Source: Nocardioides solisilvae
Lineage (GTDB): Bacteria; Actinomycetota; Actinomycetes; Propionibacteriales; Nocardioidaceae
Direction of reading: 5' to 3'
NCBI RefSeq assembly: GCF_003194625.1
Contig: NZ_QHKX01000001.1
Location: 930,001-994,000, forward strand
Length of the DNA stretch: 64,000 nt
Shown: piece by piece, positions 25,556-34,093 of the stretch
Layout of the letters: each line of letters starts with the position of its first letter
Position numbering within the stretch: the stretch's first letter is position 1
Program-made: the position numbers and the translations under genes
The notes under the pieces: generated by a model
Told to the model about the DNA's origin: nothing
The model's database searches: none
The model's input: only the letters and a program-made list of their open reading frames with translations

Positions 25556-26748
25556 GCGCGCGCATCTTCCTGTCGTCGCCCGACGTCGGCGACGCCGAGG
25601 AGGCAGCCGTCGTCCGGGCCATCCGGTCCAACTGGGTCGCTCCGCTCGGCCCCGAGGTCGATGCCTTCGAGGAGGAGCTCGCCGCCGCGACGGGGCGGGA
25701 GCAGGCGGTGGCGCTCTCGTCGGGCACCGGCGCCCTCCACCTGGCGCTGCTCACCCTGGGCGTCCGTCCCGGGTCGGCGGTGGTCACCTCCAGCATGACC
25801 TTCGCCGCCACGGCCAACGCGATCACCTACACGGGCGCCGTCCCGGTCTTCGTCGACTCCGACGAGACCGGCAACGTCGACCCCGCCCTGCTCGAGCACG
25901 CGGTCGCCGACCAGCTGGCCCGGGGCGCCGACGTGTCCGCGATCGTCCCCGTGGACCTCCTCGGCCGCGTCGCGGACCACGCGGCGATCGGCGAGGTGGC
26001 CGACCGTCACGGGATCCCGCTCGTCGTCGACGCGGCCGAGTCCCTGGGCGCGGCGCGCGCCGGGCGGCGCGCCGGCCAGGACGGGGTGGCCGCGATCGTC
26101 TCGTTCAACGGCAACAAGATCATGACGACCTCGGGGGGCGGCGCGCTCGTCTGCGACGACGAGGAGATGGCCGCCCACGTCCGCTACCTCGCCACCCAGG
26201 CGCGGCAGCCGGTCGTCCACTACGAGCACACCGACATCGGCTACAACTACCGGATGTCCAACGTGCTGGCCGCGCTGGGCCGCGCGCAGCTCGAGCGGCT
26301 GCCGTCGATGATGGCCCGCCGCCGCGCCTGGCGCGACCGCTACGAGGCGCTGTTCGCCCCGGTCCCGGGGGTCCGGGTGCTCGGCCGCGAGCCCGGCCGC
26401 ACCGAGACCGACGACGACCACGACAACTGCTGGCTGACCAGCGTGGTGGTCGACCCCGGCGAGGCCGGCTTCGCCTCCGACGACCTCCGCGAGCACCTCG
26501 CCGCCCTCGACATCGAGGCCCGGCCGCTCTGGAAGCCCATGCACCTCCAGCCCGTCTACGCCGACCGGCCGTCGTACACCAACGGCGTCTCGGAGCGGCT
26601 CTTCCGCACCGGCCTGTCCCTCCCCAGCGGCTCCGCGCTCAGCGACGAGCAGTTCGGCCGCGTGACGGAGGCGATCGCCGACTTCCTCGACCGGTCGGCG
26701 GGCCGGTCCCGCCACGCGCAGTTCGTCCCCACAGGAGAGACCCGATGA
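25552..26748 (+). CDS. DegT/DnrJ/EryC1/StrS sugar aminotransferase (PglE-like)
   Basis: A 398-residue PLP-dependent aminotransferase acting on nucleotide keto-sugars. It opens IFLSSPDVGDAEEAAVVRAI and has RSNWVAPLGPEVDAFEEEL, ALSSGTGALHLALLTLGVRP and VDAAESLGAAR. The Schiff-base Lys189 lies in FNGNKIMTTSGGG. The C-terminal GYNYRMSNVLAALGRAQLER motif is standard for the family. In context it would add an amino group at C4 of the keto sugar made by the upstream dehydratase, as PglE does in bacillosamine synthesis. The start is GTG within a GTGA overlap. An ACAGGAGAGACC ribosome-binding region for the next gene lies at its 3' end. Confidence 0.9.
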   Translation: MSARIFLSSPDVGDAEEAAVVRAIRSNWVAPLGPEVDAFEEELAAATGREQAVALSSGTGALHLALLTLGVRPGSAVVTSSMTFAATANAITYTGAVPVFVDSDETGNVDPALLEHAVADQLARGADVSAIVPVDLLGRVADHAAIGEVADRHGIPLVVDAAESLGAARAGRRAGQDGVAAIVSFNGNKIMTTSGGGALVCDDEEMAAHVRYLATQARQPVVHYEHTDIGYNYRMSNVLAALGRAQLERLPSMMARRRAWRDRYEALFAPVPGVRVLGREPGRTETDDDHDNCWLTSVVVDPGEAGFASDDLREHLAALDIEARPLWKPMHLQPVYADRPSYTNGVSERLFRTGLSLPSGSALSDEQFGRVTEAIADFLDRSAGRSRHAQFVPTGETR

Positions 26749-27833
26749 GCCTGCCCCAGCCCGACTCCGCCGAGACCGAGGTCGCCGCCGAGGCGGCCAA
26801 GACCGTCGAGGGCGACGTGGTCGGCAAGGTCGTCACCATCACCGGCGGCACCGGCTCGTTCGGCTCGGTGATGGCCCGCACCCTGCTCGCCCAGGGCGCG
26901 GCCGCGATCAACGTGCTGAGCCGCGACGAGGCCAAGCAGGACGAGATGCGCCGCCGGGTCAACGACGAGCGGATGCGGTTCTTCCTCGGCGACGTCCGCG
27001 ACCTCGACAGCGTGCGGACGGCGGTGCTCGACGCCGACTACGTCTTCCACGCGGCCGCGCTCAAGCAGGTCCCGTCGTGCGAGTTCTTCCCCGAGCAGGC
27101 GGTCAAGACCAACGTGACCGGCAGCCACCACGTGATCGAGGCGTGCGCGCGCGCCGACGTCCGCTCCGTGGTGCTGCTCAGCACCGACAAGGCGGTCTAC
27201 CCGGTCAACGCCATGGGCATGTCCAAGGCGCTGATGGAGAAGACCGCGCAGGCGTTCGCCCGCAACCACCCGCGCTCCGACCTCACCGTCTCGGTCACCC
27301 GTTACGGCAACGTCATGTACTCGCGCGGCTCGGTGATCCCGGCCTTCATCGCCATGCTCAAGGACGGCCGGCCGCTCACGATCACCGACCCGAAGATGAC
27401 CCGGTTCCTCATGTCGCTGGCCGACTCGGTCGACCTGGTCAAGCACGCCTTCGCCCACGCCCAGCCAGGCGACCTGTTCGTCAAGAAGGCGCCCGCCGCC
27501 ACCGTCGACGTGCTGGCCCGCGCGGTCGCCGGCCTGTACGGCGTCGACGAGCCCGAGGTGGTGCACATCGGCACCCGGCACGGCGAGAAGCTGCACGAGA
27601 CCCTGCTGACCCGCGAGGAGCTGGCCAAGGCCGAGGACCAGGGCGACTACTTCCGGGTCCCGCTGGACACCCGCGGCCTGCAGTACGAGAAGTACTTCTC
27701 CGAGGGTGAGGAGGAGGTCGACGAGACGGTCGACTACTCCTCCGACTCCGTGCCCGCGCTCACCGTGGAGCAGGCGAAGGACCTGCTGCGCACCATCCCC
27801 GAGATCGCCGCCGACCCGGCCCTGGCCGGATGA
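26745..27833 (+). CDS. capE: UDP-GlcNAc 4,6-dehydratase/5-epimerase, CapE-like
   Basis: A 362-residue extended SDR enzyme. An N-terminal tail precedes VVTITGGTGSFGSVMARTLL, then FFLGDVRDLDSVRTAVLDAD, HAAALKQVPSCEFFPEQAVK and LLSTDKAVYPVNAMGMSKAL, followed by YGNVMYSRGSVIPAF. This set is characteristic of CapE/WbjB/FnlA, which converts UDP-GlcNAc to UDP-2-acetamido-2,6-dideoxy-beta-L-arabino-hexos-4-ulose. It is the first step towards UDP-N-acetyl-L-fucosamine. The two next genes encode the CapF- and CapG-like partners in the same order as in staphylococcal and pseudomonad loci, which makes the assignment firm. The start overlaps the previous stop. Confidence 0.9.
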   Translation: MSLPQPDSAETEVAAEAAKTVEGDVVGKVVTITGGTGSFGSVMARTLLAQGAAAINVLSRDEAKQDEMRRRVNDERMRFFLGDVRDLDSVRTAVLDADYVFHAAALKQVPSCEFFPEQAVKTNVTGSHHVIEACARADVRSVVLLSTDKAVYPVNAMGMSKALMEKTAQAFARNHPRSDLTVSVTRYGNVMYSRGSVIPAFIAMLKDGRPLTITDPKMTRFLMSLADSVDLVKHAFAHAQPGDLFVKKAPAATVDVLARAVAGLYGVDEPEVVHIGTRHGEKLHETLLTREELAKAEDQGDYFRVPLDTRGLQYEKYFSEGEEEVDETVDYSSDSVPALTVEQAKDLLRTIPEIAADPALAG

Positions 27834-29008
27834 GCGGCGCGCACGCCCCGGCCCCGGCGCGGCGCCGGGTCGTCGTCACCGGCGCCGACGGCTTCCTCGG
27901 CTGGCACGTGCGCTGCCGGCTGCGGGCGACCACCGACGACGTGGTCGTCCCGGTCGGCCGGGCCTCGTGGGACCGGCTGCCCGAGCTGGTGGCCGACGCC
28001 GACGTGGTGCTCCACCTGGCCGGCATCAACCGGGCCGAGCCCGACGAGCTCGCCGCGGGCAACGAGCGGCTCGCCGCCGACGTGGCCGACGCCGTGCGCC
28101 GCGCGGCCGGCGCGGGCCGGCCCGCCCCGACGGTCGTCTTCGCCAACTCGGTGCAGGTCGGCAACGGCTCGCCGTACGCCGACGGCAAGGCGCGTGCGGC
28201 CGCCCGCCTGGCCGAGGCGGCGTCGGCCACCGCCGGCGCCTTCGCCGACGTGCTGCTGCCCAACCTGTTCGGCGAGCACGGCCGGCCGGCGTACAACTCG
28301 TTCGTCGCCACCTTCGTCGACGCGGTGGTGCGCGGCGAGACCCCGCAGGTCGACGACCGGGAGATCGAGCTGCTGCACGCCCAGGGGGCCGCGGAGGCGC
28401 TGCTCCGCGCGGCCGCCGACCCGTCCGTCGTCCCGCCCCTGCCGACCGAGGCCACCTCCGTCGCGGGCGTGCTGGAGACGCTGCTGGGCTTCCACGCGCT
28501 CTACCCCGAGACCGGGGACGTGCCCGACATCTCCACCACCCTGGCGCGGGACCTGTTCAACACCTACCGGGCGCGGCTCTTCCCCGAGCGGGGCGCGATC
28601 AGCCTGACCCCGCGCGCCGACCAGCGGGGCCGGCTGGTCGAGACCGTGCGCGCGCACGGCCGGGGCGGCCAGACGTTCGTCTCCACCACCGTCCCGGGCG
28701 TCACCCGCGGCGAGCACTACCACCTGCACAAGGTGGAGCGGTTCGTCGTGCTCGAGGGCGAGGCGGTGATCGCGCTGCGCCGGATGTTCACCGACGAGGT
28801 GGTCGAGATCCCCGTCTCGGGCGAGCACCCGGTGGCCGTCGACATGCCGACCATGTGGTCGCACAACATCACCAACGTCGGCAGCGGGACGCTGACCACC
28901 CTGTTCTGGACCGACACCCTCTTCGACCCCGACGCGCCCGACACCACCCCCGAGCCGGTCGCGACCGCCGAGACCAGCGGGGCGACCCGCGAGGAGACCG
29001 CCCGATGA
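27830..29008 (+). CDS. capF: UDP-sugar 3-epimerase/4-reductase with cupin, CapF-like
   Basis: A 392-residue bifunctional enzyme. The N-terminal SDR domain has RVVVTGADGFLGWHVRCRLR and VVLHLAGINRAEPDELAAGN; the active-site Tyr lies near NGSPYADGKARA. The C-terminal cupin (about residues 270-375) includes HYHLHKVERFVVLEGEAVIA then LRRMFTDEVVEIPV and MWSHNITNVG, which carry the zinc-binding His residues of CapF. It epimerises at C3 and reduces C4 of the CapE product to give UDP-N-acetyl-L-talosamine. The start and stop overlap neighbouring genes by 4 bp. The SDR-cupin fusion is specific to this family. Confidence 0.9.
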   Translation: MSGAHAPAPARRRVVVTGADGFLGWHVRCRLRATTDDVVVPVGRASWDRLPELVADADVVLHLAGINRAEPDELAAGNERLAADVADAVRRAAGAGRPAPTVVFANSVQVGNGSPYADGKARAAARLAEAASATAGAFADVLLPNLFGEHGRPAYNSFVATFVDAVVRGETPQVDDREIELLHAQGAAEALLRAAADPSVVPPLPTEATSVAGVLETLLGFHALYPETGDVPDISTTLARDLFNTYRARLFPERGAISLTPRADQRGRLVETVRAHGRGGQTFVSTTVPGVTRGEHYHLHKVERFVVLEGEAVIALRRMFTDEVVEIPVSGEHPVAVDMPTMWSHNITNVGSGTLTTLFWTDTLFDPDAPDTTPEPVATAETSGATREETAR

Positions 29009-30138
29009 GCCGCACCAAGGTGATGACCGTCGTGGGCACCCGCCCCGAGATCATCCGACTGTCGGAGACCATCAAGCTGCTCGACGCCCACGTCGACCAC
29101 GTGCTGGTGCACACCGGCCAGAACTACGACTACACGCTCAACGAGGTATTCTTCTCCGACCTCGGCCTGCGCGCGCCCGACCACTACCTGGGCGTCGACA
29201 CCAGCAGCCTGGGCCGGGTGCTGGGCGAGGTGCTGATCAAGACCGAGGAGATGCTGCTGGCCGAGCGGCCCGACGCGCTGCTCGTGCTGGGCGACACCAA
29301 CAGCTGCCTGTCCGCGGTGATGGCCAAGCGGATGCGGATCCCCGTCTACCACATGGAGGCCGGCAACCGCTGCTTCGACGAGAACGTGCCGGAGGAGACC
29401 AACCGGCGCCTCGTCGACCACGTCGCCGACTTCAACCTCGTCTACACCGAGCACGCCCGCCGCAACCTGCTCGCCGAGGGCCTGCCACCGCGGCGGATCC
29501 TCAAGACCGGGTCGCCGATGAAGGAGGTGCTCGCCGCCCACGCCGAGCGGATCGACGCCTCGGGCGTGCTGGCCGAGCAGGGCCTCAGCGCCGGCGCGTA
29601 CGTGCTGGTCAGCGCCCACCGCGAGGAGAACGTCGACGACCCGGCGCGGCTGCACGCGCTGCTCGACTGCCTCGAGCGCACGGTCACCGAGTTCGGCCAC
29701 CCGGTGCTGGTCTCCACCCACCCCCGCACCCGCAAGCGCCTCGACGCGCTGGGCCGCGCGGTGGAGGGCATCACCTTCCACGAGCCGCTCGGCTTCCTGG
29801 ACTACAACCACCTGCAGAAGAACAGTTTCTGCGTGCTCTCCGACTCGGGCACCATCGCGGAGGAGTCGTCGCTGCTCGGCTTCCCGGCGGTCACCCTGCG
29901 CGCCTCGATCGAGCGCCCGGAGGCCCTGGACACTGGGTCCATCCCGATGACCGACCTCGACCCCGACAACGTGGTCGAGGCGGTCCGGTTCGTCACCGCC
30001 GGGCTCGCCCCGGCCGAGGTGCCGGCCGACTACCAGATCGGCGACACCGCCCGGCGTACCGTCAGCTTCATCCTCTCCACCCACCGCCGGCACGCGAGCT
30101 GGGCCGGGATCCGCACCCCCGGGACCGGCGGGCGGTGA
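29005..30138 (+). CDS. capG: UDP-N-acetylglucosamine 2-epimerase family, CapG-like
   Basis: A 377-residue nonhydrolysing UDP-HexNAc 2-epimerase. Motifs are VMTVVGTRPEIIRLSETIKL, HTGQNYDYTLNEVFF, VLGDTNSCLSAVMAKRMRIP, YHMEAGNRCFDENVPEETNR, VSAHREENVDDPARL and SDSGTIAEESSLLGFPAVTL. In this gene order it is the CapG/WbjD/FnlC enzyme that completes UDP-N-acetyl-L-fucosamine synthesis. A plain WecB-type UDP-ManNAc synthase is less likely, because ENVPEETNRR and the linkage to capE-capF are typical of CapG. The start lies in an ATGA overlap and the stop overlaps the next GTG. Confidence 0.9.
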   Translation: MSRTKVMTVVGTRPEIIRLSETIKLLDAHVDHVLVHTGQNYDYTLNEVFFSDLGLRAPDHYLGVDTSSLGRVLGEVLIKTEEMLLAERPDALLVLGDTNSCLSAVMAKRMRIPVYHMEAGNRCFDENVPEETNRRLVDHVADFNLVYTEHARRNLLAEGLPPRRILKTGSPMKEVLAAHAERIDASGVLAEQGLSAGAYVLVSAHREENVDDPARLHALLDCLERTVTEFGHPVLVSTHPRTRKRLDALGRAVEGITFHEPLGFLDYNHLQKNSFCVLSDSGTIAEESSLLGFPAVTLRASIERPEALDTGSIPMTDLDPDNVVEAVRFVTAGLAPAEVPADYQIGDTARRTVSFILSTHRRHASWAGIRTPGTGGR

Positions 30139-31556
30139 GCGCCCGGCCCGAGGTGGCCACCGCCGCCGCCGACCCCGCCGCGACGTGGCGGGGGAGCCCG
30201 ACGTTCCGCTGGGCGGTCGTCGCGGTGGCGTGCGTCTTCGGCCCCTACGTGGTCGGCGGCCTGCGCACCGAGCAGCTAGCCCTCTACGGCTCCGCGGCGG
30301 TCGCGGTCGTGCTGCTGCGCCGGCACCTGGGCGCGCTCCGGCCCGGCTGGCCGGTGCTGGCGGCCTGGGCGGTGTACGCCGGCACCGCCGCCGTCGCCGC
30401 GTTCGTCGTCGACAGCGAGCTCGGCTGGGGCACCGGCTCCCTGGTCGCCGGGCTGGACAACGCGTTCCTGCCGCTGGCGACGATGACCGCGGTCGCGCTG
30501 TGGGGCAGCGCCCTCCCGCGGGAGGCGCTGCTGCGTGCGGTCTGCTGGGTCGTGGTCGTCGGCATGTCGGTCAACGCCGCGCTCGCGTTGCTCACCTCCT
30601 ACGTCGGCTTCGACGGCGTCCCGCTGCTGCCGCGGTTCTGGGCCGCCGGCGGCAGCGGCACCACGGTCGCCGAGCTCGCGGCGGGCTCCGGCCGCTACTC
30701 CGGGCTGTTCAACCAGCCCGCCGAGGCCGGGGTGGCCTACAGCCTCGCCGTCTTCTGCCTGGTCTTCCTCGTCCGCACCGGCACCCGCGCCCCGCGGTGG
30801 TCGTGGCTGGTCGCCTGGGCCCTGCTCATCCTGGGCGGGCTGCTCACCCTGTCCAAGATCTTCATCGTCGTCGGCGTGCTGCTCACCGCCTGGCTGGTGC
30901 TCACCGGCCGCGCGCACCGGGTGGTGCTCACCGTCACCGCGATCGGGACCGTGCTCGCCTCCGGCGTCCTCGGTGTGGCGGGGTGGCTCGGCTCGTGGGG
31001 CGCCAGCGTCCAGCTGCAGTGGTACGTCGACAGCGTCCGGTACGGCGACTCGCTCTCCTACACCCTCAGCGCGGGCCGCTTCGGCACCGCCGGCGACGGG
31101 CACCCGCCCGCGCCCCCGCCGGAGCCGAAGGCCACCGAGGGCGGCGAGGGGGTGCCGGAGGAGTTCCAGGTCCCCGGCGGCCTGGTCGAGGTGGCGCGCG
31201 AGGTCGTGCAGCACCACCCCTGGTTCGGCGTCGGCGCCCGCGGGCTCCCGGTCTCCTACGACTCGACCTGGCTCGAGGCGGTCATCGTCGCCGGGGTCGT
31301 CGGCGTGCTGTGCCTGCTGGCGGTGCACGTCCTGCTGCTGGTGCGCTGGATCCGGCTGCGGCACACGCTGCCCCGCGAGGAGTGGCGCCTGGCGGGCGCG
31401 GTCGTCCTGCTGGCGCTGGGCGCGTCCCTCGGGATGCCGGCCCTCACCGGCAACCGCGAGAGCTCGCTCATGTGGGTGCTGCTCTCCCTCCTCGTCGTGT
31501 TCCGGGTGGTGGGGGAGCGCGGGCGCGAGCGCGACCAGGAGCCGCCTTGGCGCTGA
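30135..31556 (+). CDS. Polytopic O-antigen ligase/polymerase-like protein (Wzy-like 1)
   Basis: A 473-residue integral membrane protein with about 10-11 hydrophobic helices and a large extracytoplasmic loop. The loop holds FNQPAEAGVAYSLAVFCLVF near its start and a Pro/Glu-rich stretch (PPAPPPEPKATEGGEGV), then HHPWFGVGARGLPVSYDSTW. The GLFNQPAEAG and NPxxGxG-like patterns resemble the O-antigen ligase/Wzy superfamily. It probably polymerises lipid-linked repeat units outside the membrane. It follows capG (GTGA overlap) and its end overlaps a second, unrelated-length Wzy-like gene. Ligase versus polymerase cannot be separated by sequence alone. Confidence 0.75.
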   Translation: MSARPEVATAAADPAATWRGSPTFRWAVVAVACVFGPYVVGGLRTEQLALYGSAAVAVVLLRRHLGALRPGWPVLAAWAVYAGTAAVAAFVVDSELGWGTGSLVAGLDNAFLPLATMTAVALWGSALPREALLRAVCWVVVVGMSVNAALALLTSYVGFDGVPLLPRFWAAGGSGTTVAELAAGSGRYSGLFNQPAEAGVAYSLAVFCLVFLVRTGTRAPRWSWLVAWALLILGGLLTLSKIFIVVGVLLTAWLVLTGRAHRVVLTVTAIGTVLASGVLGVAGWLGSWGASVQLQWYVDSVRYGDSLSYTLSAGRFGTAGDGHPPAPPPEPKATEGGEGVPEEFQVPGGLVEVAREVVQHHPWFGVGARGLPVSYDSTWLEAVIVAGVVGVLCLLAVHVLLLVRWIRLRHTLPREEWRLAGAVVLLALGASLGMPALTGNRESSLMWVLLSLLVVFRVVGERGRERDQEPPWR

Positions 31557-32890
31557 CCCGGCTGCGCCACCGCGCCGGCGCGGTGCTGCTGCGCACCGAC
31601 CTGAGCGGCCTCCCGCTGGCCCGCAGCGGGGAGCCGGCCGGCGACCTGTGGTCGCTGGCGGTCGCGGCCGCCTTCTTCCTGCTGAGCAACCCGCTGGTGC
31701 TGGTCCCGCTCTTCGGCACCTCCCTGCAGTGGGCGGTCTGGGCGGTGTGCGGGGCCGCCGCGCTCACCACCTGGCGGCTGCGGCCGCCGAGGGTGCCGGT
31801 GGCGGTCGCGCTGTTCCTGGCCTGGGCGGCGCTCTCGCTGACCTGGTCCGAGCTGCCCGACGAGGGCCTCGGGTCGCTGCGCATCTACCTGGCGGTGGCC
31901 CTGCTCGCGCTGGTCGTCTCCAGCAACGTCTCCGCGCACGCGATCGCCCAGGGCGTCGCCTGGGGCGGCGCGGCGGTCGCGGTGGCGTCGTACGTCGCGT
32001 GGGCGCGGGAGATGCCCGGCGCCGCCGTCGACCTCGGGATGGAGGGGTCGCTGGCCGGGATCGGCACCAACCGCAACATCCTGTCCTACACGCTGGTGCT
32101 CTCCCTGGGCTTCGCCATGTGCCTGAGCCCGCGCACGTGGTGGTCCCGGGTGAAGTGGGTCGCCCTCGTCGGGATCATCTGCGCCGGCATCGTCCTGGCC
32201 GTCTCCAGCACCGGCAAGGCCAGCGCGGTGCTGGTGGTGCTCGCCGCGGGCGCGGCCCGGGCCTACCCCGCCGTGGCCAGCAGGCTGCCCCGGTGGGCCC
32301 CCAGGGTGGCGCTCGCGCTCACCGTCGCGGCGGCGGTCGGGGTGGTGCTCTCGCTGGAGAGGGTCACCTCGCTGCTGGGTCGCGACATCACCTTCTCGGG
32401 GCGCACGCAGTTCTGGGGCGCCACCCTCGAGGTGACCGAGGACGCGTGGCTCCAGGGCTACGGCTGGGGGTCGGTCTGGCTGCACCCGTGGGCCCCGGCG
32501 CCCGACAACGCCGTGCGCACCGAGATCTTCGAGCGCGCCGAGATCGCCTACAGCCACGGCCACAACTCCTGGGTCGACCTCTACCCGATGGTCGGGCTGG
32601 TCGGCGTGCTGCTCGGCGCCGCGATCTTCGTGGGCGCCTGGGTCCGGGTGGCCCGCCGCCCCGCGACCATGCGGCCCGACCAGCTCTCGGCCTACCGCAC
32701 CGTGCGGCTCCTGGTGGTCGCCGTGCCCACCGGCCACCTGTTCTTCGGGGTCACCGAGCCGATCCTCTCCACCCCGGTCGGGTGGTTCGTGCTGGTGCTG
32801 CTCGCGGGTGCCGCGGGGCAGGTGCCGCGGCGCGGCCGCCGGGTCCGCGGCGGCCGGCGACGGCGTACGCCGGACCCGCTCGCCGGCTGA
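31547..32890 (+). CDS. O-antigen ligase family protein (Wzy-like 2)
   Basis: A 447-residue polytopic membrane protein with about 11 helices. The family signature includes GTNRNILSYTLVLSLGFAMC, SSTGKASAVLVVLAAG, RTQFWGATLEVTEDAWLQGY then GWGS, and SHGHNSWVDLYPMVGLVGVL. These are the WaaL/Wzy-type G-x-N and H-N-x-(W/F) motifs. Translation begins at TTG, with AGGAG (31537-31541) 5 nt upstream, overlapping the previous gene by 10 bp. Two polymerase/ligase-like genes in tandem suggest either two polymer products or one polymerase plus one ligase. Its stop lies inside a perfect palindrome shared with the convergent gene. Confidence 0.82.
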   Translation: MALTRLRHRAGAVLLRTDLSGLPLARSGEPAGDLWSLAVAAAFFLLSNPLVLVPLFGTSLQWAVWAVCGAAALTTWRLRPPRVPVAVALFLAWAALSLTWSELPDEGLGSLRIYLAVALLALVVSSNVSAHAIAQGVAWGGAAVAVASYVAWAREMPGAAVDLGMEGSLAGIGTNRNILSYTLVLSLGFAMCLSPRTWWSRVKWVALVGIICAGIVLAVSSTGKASAVLVVLAAGAARAYPAVASRLPRWAPRVALALTVAAAVGVVLSLERVTSLLGRDITFSGRTQFWGATLEVTEDAWLQGYGWGSVWLHPWAPAPDNAVRTEIFERAEIAYSHGHNSWVDLYPMVGLVGVLLGAAIFVGAWVRVARRPATMRPDQLSAYRTVRLLVVAVPTGHLFFGVTEPILSTPVGWFVLVLLAGAAGQVPRRGRRVRGGRRRRTPDPLAG

Positions 32891-32906
32891 CCGGGGTCAG
32901 CCGGCG
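32881..32906. terminator. Bidirectional terminator spanning two convergent stop codons
   Basis: CGCCGGCTGACC (32881-32892) and GGTCAGCCGGCG (32895-32906) are perfect 12-bp arms with a 2-nt centre. The TGA of the plus-strand Wzy-like gene and the TGA of the minus-strand glycosyltransferase each lie in one arm. The symmetry would fold in RNA from either direction. Confidence 0.7.
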
Positions 32907-34048
32907 TCGCCGGACTCCTCGGCCGCCGCGCGCTCGGCCGCGGCCTGCTCGGCCATCACGGCGCGCAGGGCGTAGAGCTCCTCGCCGGTCTGCGCGGCGA
33001 GGGCTGCCGACCCCTGGGGCAGCACCATGAGCATCTGGTCGAAGCCCTCGCGCACCCGCCGGCGGCCGGACTCCCACACGTCGCCCGCGTGCTCCTGGCG
33101 CGACGACGCGGCGGCGAACCAGCGGTAGACGCTGGTGACCTCGGGCGTCCCCTGCACGCCGACGACGGCCGCCGCGCGGACCAGGAAGTCCCAGTCCTCG
33201 GTCGTCGGCAGCGACTCGTCGAACCGGAGCCCGAGGTGGCGCACGACCCCGCGCGGGAACGCGGCGGCCAGGTTGGGCGTGTGGTTGAGGTGCAGGTGGG
33301 CGGGCAGGTCGAACTCCGGCGGCCAGGCCAGCTCCGGCGGCGCGGTGACCACCGGCCAGCCGAGCCCGTCCGGCGCGCCGTCCTCGCCGAGCTGGGCGGC
33401 GTGCTGCCGCACCGAGCCCGCCCGGAGCACGCGCCCGGGCGCCCGTTCCTCCAGGGCGCGGAAGGTGGCGACCCAGTGGCCCAGCACGGTGTCGTCGTCG
33501 TCCAGCACCGTCACGTAGCGCCCGTCGGCGACGTCGAGGGCGTCGTTGAGGGGAGCGCTGCGGCCCGGCCGGTCGACGTCGAGGACCCGGACCCGGTCGC
33601 GCAGCCACGCCGGCTGCCGGGCCACCAGCTCGCGCACCCGGGCGCGCTCCTCCGGCGCGACCCGGTGGCAGGCCAGCAGCACCTCGAGGTCGCGGTCGGT
33701 CTGCGCGGCCAGCGAGGTGAAGGTGTCCTGCAGCATCAGCAGCCGGGTGCCGCGGGTGCGGACGACCACGCTGAGGAACGGGCCGGTGTGGGCCGGCTCG
33801 GCGGGGCCCGGGTCGGTGACGTCGAGCCGCACCTGGGCGAGCAGCTGGGACAGCGCCGTGCCGGGCAGCGTCGCGGGGTGGCCGCACGGGACCGGCCGCC
33901 CCGGGGCCGCCACCGGGCGCAGGTCGTCGGGGCCCGGCTCGGCGAAGGTGGTCTCGGCGCCGACCAGCGGCGCCCCCACCCAGCCCACCCGGACGTCGCG
34001 GAACAGCGCGGCGGTCGGCACGACGGTGCCGGTGCCGGCGCCCGCCAC
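32897..34048 (-). CDS. GT2-family glycosyltransferase, C-terminal part of an amber-split gene
   Basis: A 383-residue open frame holding an intact GT-A domain. It has FLSVVVRTRGTRLLMLQDTF, SLAAQTDRDLEVLLACHRV, APLNDALDVADGRYVTVLDD with the DDDD acidic motif, and SLPTTEDWDFLVRAAAVVGV. A short Ala/Glu-rich helix ends it. It is paralogous to the 569-residue transferase at 16805-18514. The 14 codons upstream of its GTG are in frame with the preceding minus-strand ORF, separated by one TAG at 34091-34093, so both ORFs once formed one gene. The GTG has no ribosome-binding site. Either the upstream half is lost, or internal initiation or readthrough yields product. Confidence 0.75.
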   Translation of the reverse strand: MAGAGTGTVVPTAALFRDVRVGWVGAPLVGAETTFAEPGPDDLRPVAAPGRPVPCGHPATLPGTALSQLLAQVRLDVTDPGPAEPAHTGPFLSVVVRTRGTRLLMLQDTFTSLAAQTDRDLEVLLACHRVAPEERARVRELVARQPAWLRDRVRVLDVDRPGRSAPLNDALDVADGRYVTVLDDDDTVLGHWVATFRALEERAPGRVLRAGSVRQHAAQLGEDGAPDGLGWPVVTAPPELAWPPEFDLPAHLHLNHTPNLAAAFPRGVVRHLGLRFDESLPTTEDWDFLVRAAAVVGVQGTPEVTSVYRWFAAASSRQEHAGDVWESGRRRVREGFDQMLMVLPQGSAALAAQTGEELYALRAVMAEQAAAERAAAEESGDAG

Positions 34049-34090
34049 GATCGCGGCGAGCGCGGCGTCGTGGTCGCGGGGGCGCTCGTC

Positions 34091-34093
34091 CTA
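34091..34093 (-). other. In-frame TAG splitting a glycosyltransferase gene
   Basis: The minus-strand codon TAG follows LRELGDLDAA and is followed in frame by DERPRDHDAALAAI and the GT2 ORF. The paralogue at 16805-18514 aligns straight through this point (EVGDAWTVPLEKAGRRLLAL) with no gap of note. Possibilities are a recent nonsense mutation, a sequencing error, or suppression. Confidence 0.7.
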
